Shown piece by piece: positions 36,257-36,611 of a DNA stretch of 36,611 bases; the stretch's first letter is position 1, and every line of letters starts with the position of its first letter. The stretch lies in contig CAMYKQ010000022.1 in assembly GCA_947259075.1 (NCBI GenBank), positions 1-36,611 of the forward strand, in the 5' to 3' direction. The translations under genes and the position numbers were made by a program. This stretch comes from an uncultured Gammaproteobacteria bacterium. GTDB taxonomy: Bacteria; Pseudomonadota; Gammaproteobacteria; DRLM01. The notes under the pieces are model-generated. The model was given only the letters and a program-made list of their open reading frames with translations, did not search any database and was not told where the DNA came from.

Positions 36257-36611
36257 TCACTGATGGTTTAGCCGGGCTTGGCGTGATGTCTGACGTAGGC
36301 GGGGCGCCAAGTAAGAGTAGCCCGGGTTGAGCGTTGTTTGCGAAACCCTGTTACGCTCCCGCTTAATCCAGACTACACGCTGGCGGGTATAATCGCGCGC
36401 CAGCGTGGCGTGGTCATTGGGCAGCGCGGTGGCCGAGTCCGTCCAGTCGCCCCAGGGAAACGCCTTGGCCCAGGGCGCGCGCACCAACTCGACGAACACA
36501 ATCCGCAAGGCCTCGACAGCCTGCTTGAACTGCCAATCGGCAACCCCCTTCGTTCTGCCTAAATCATCGAGATAATCGCTAAGAGTCTGCGCGCTATGGT
36601 GAGCCAGGCGC
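36257..36611 (-). pseudogene. Truncated tyrosine-recombinase/integrase N-terminal fragment (runs off window)
   Basis: From the right edge, the minus strand stays open to a TGA at 36257. The first ~75 residues read like the N-terminal extension of certain tyrosine recombinases: AQTLSDYLDDLGR, DWQFKQAVEALRIVFVELV, WAKAFPWGDW and ATALPNDHATLARDY. After that point the similarity stops, and the frame runs through a 60-bp palindromic repeat that encodes no family sequence. The core-binding and catalytic (R-H-R-Y) regions are absent here, so the gene is probably a remnant cut by the repeat. The N-terminus lies beyond the window. Family assignment is from memory of the pattern. Confidence 0.5.
36317..36376. 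repeat. 60-bp imperfect palindrome inside the integrase remnant
   Basis: The element begins GTAGCCCGGGTT and ends AATCCAGACTAC; the ends are inverted copies with three mismatches (GTAGcCcGGgTT against GTAGtCtGGaTT). The interior contains GAGCG and CGCTC. It resembles the CCCGGGTTGAGCG-type dispersed palindromes common in proteobacterial intergenic DNA. Confidence 0.65.

Overview
The window looks like a chromosomal segment of a GC-rich gammaproteobacterium. Two features point there. One is a complete MSHA-type (type IVa-like) pilus cluster. The other is the block mnmG - rsmG - parA - parB - atp operon, which in many gammaproteobacteria lies near the replication origin. I cannot place the organism more precisely from sequence alone.

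Layout. (1) 1-125: start of a probable IS256-family transposase and the IS end, stopping a few bases past mshN. (2) 131-12762, all minus strand: MSHA pilus genes. In transcription order they are mshE, mshG, mshA, mshC, mshD, mshO, an mshP-like gene, mshI (PilM-like), mshI1 (PilN-like), mshJ, mshK, mshL, mshM, mshN. Many neighbours overlap by 4 bases or fewer. (3) 12892-15750, minus: a GAF-GAF-PAS-GGDEF-EAL protein just upstream of mshE. (4) 15915-19863, minus: a MoxR ATPase / DUF58 / TgpA-type transglutaminase operon. (5) 20030-28159, plus: mnmG, two tandem HDOD-GGDEF genes, rsmG, parA, parB. The HDOD-GGDEF pair interrupts the usual mnmG-rsmG linkage. (6) 28559-36226, plus: two tandem sigma70-like promoters, an AtpZ-like gene, then atpI-B-E-F-H-A-G-D-C and a strong intrinsic terminator. 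Palindromic repeats sit on both sides of atpD. (7) 36257-36611: a broken tyrosine-recombinase fragment whose in-frame end runs into a dispersed palindromic repeat.

How the genes fit together. The most coherent theme is cyclic-di-GMP control of the pilus. The extension ATPase MshE carries two textbook c-di-GMP-binding MshEN motifs five residues apart. A GGDEF-EAL sensor lies immediately upstream of it, and two further proteins with c-di-GMP synthase domains (I-sites intact) lie about 10 kb away. The rest is housekeeping: tRNA and 16S rRNA modification, chromosome partitioning, envelope protein quality or transglutaminase function, and ATP synthesis. Mobile-element remnants mark both edges.

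Limits. No homology search or structure prediction was run. Functional calls rest on recognisable motifs, gene order and lengths. Promoters and terminators are read by eye.
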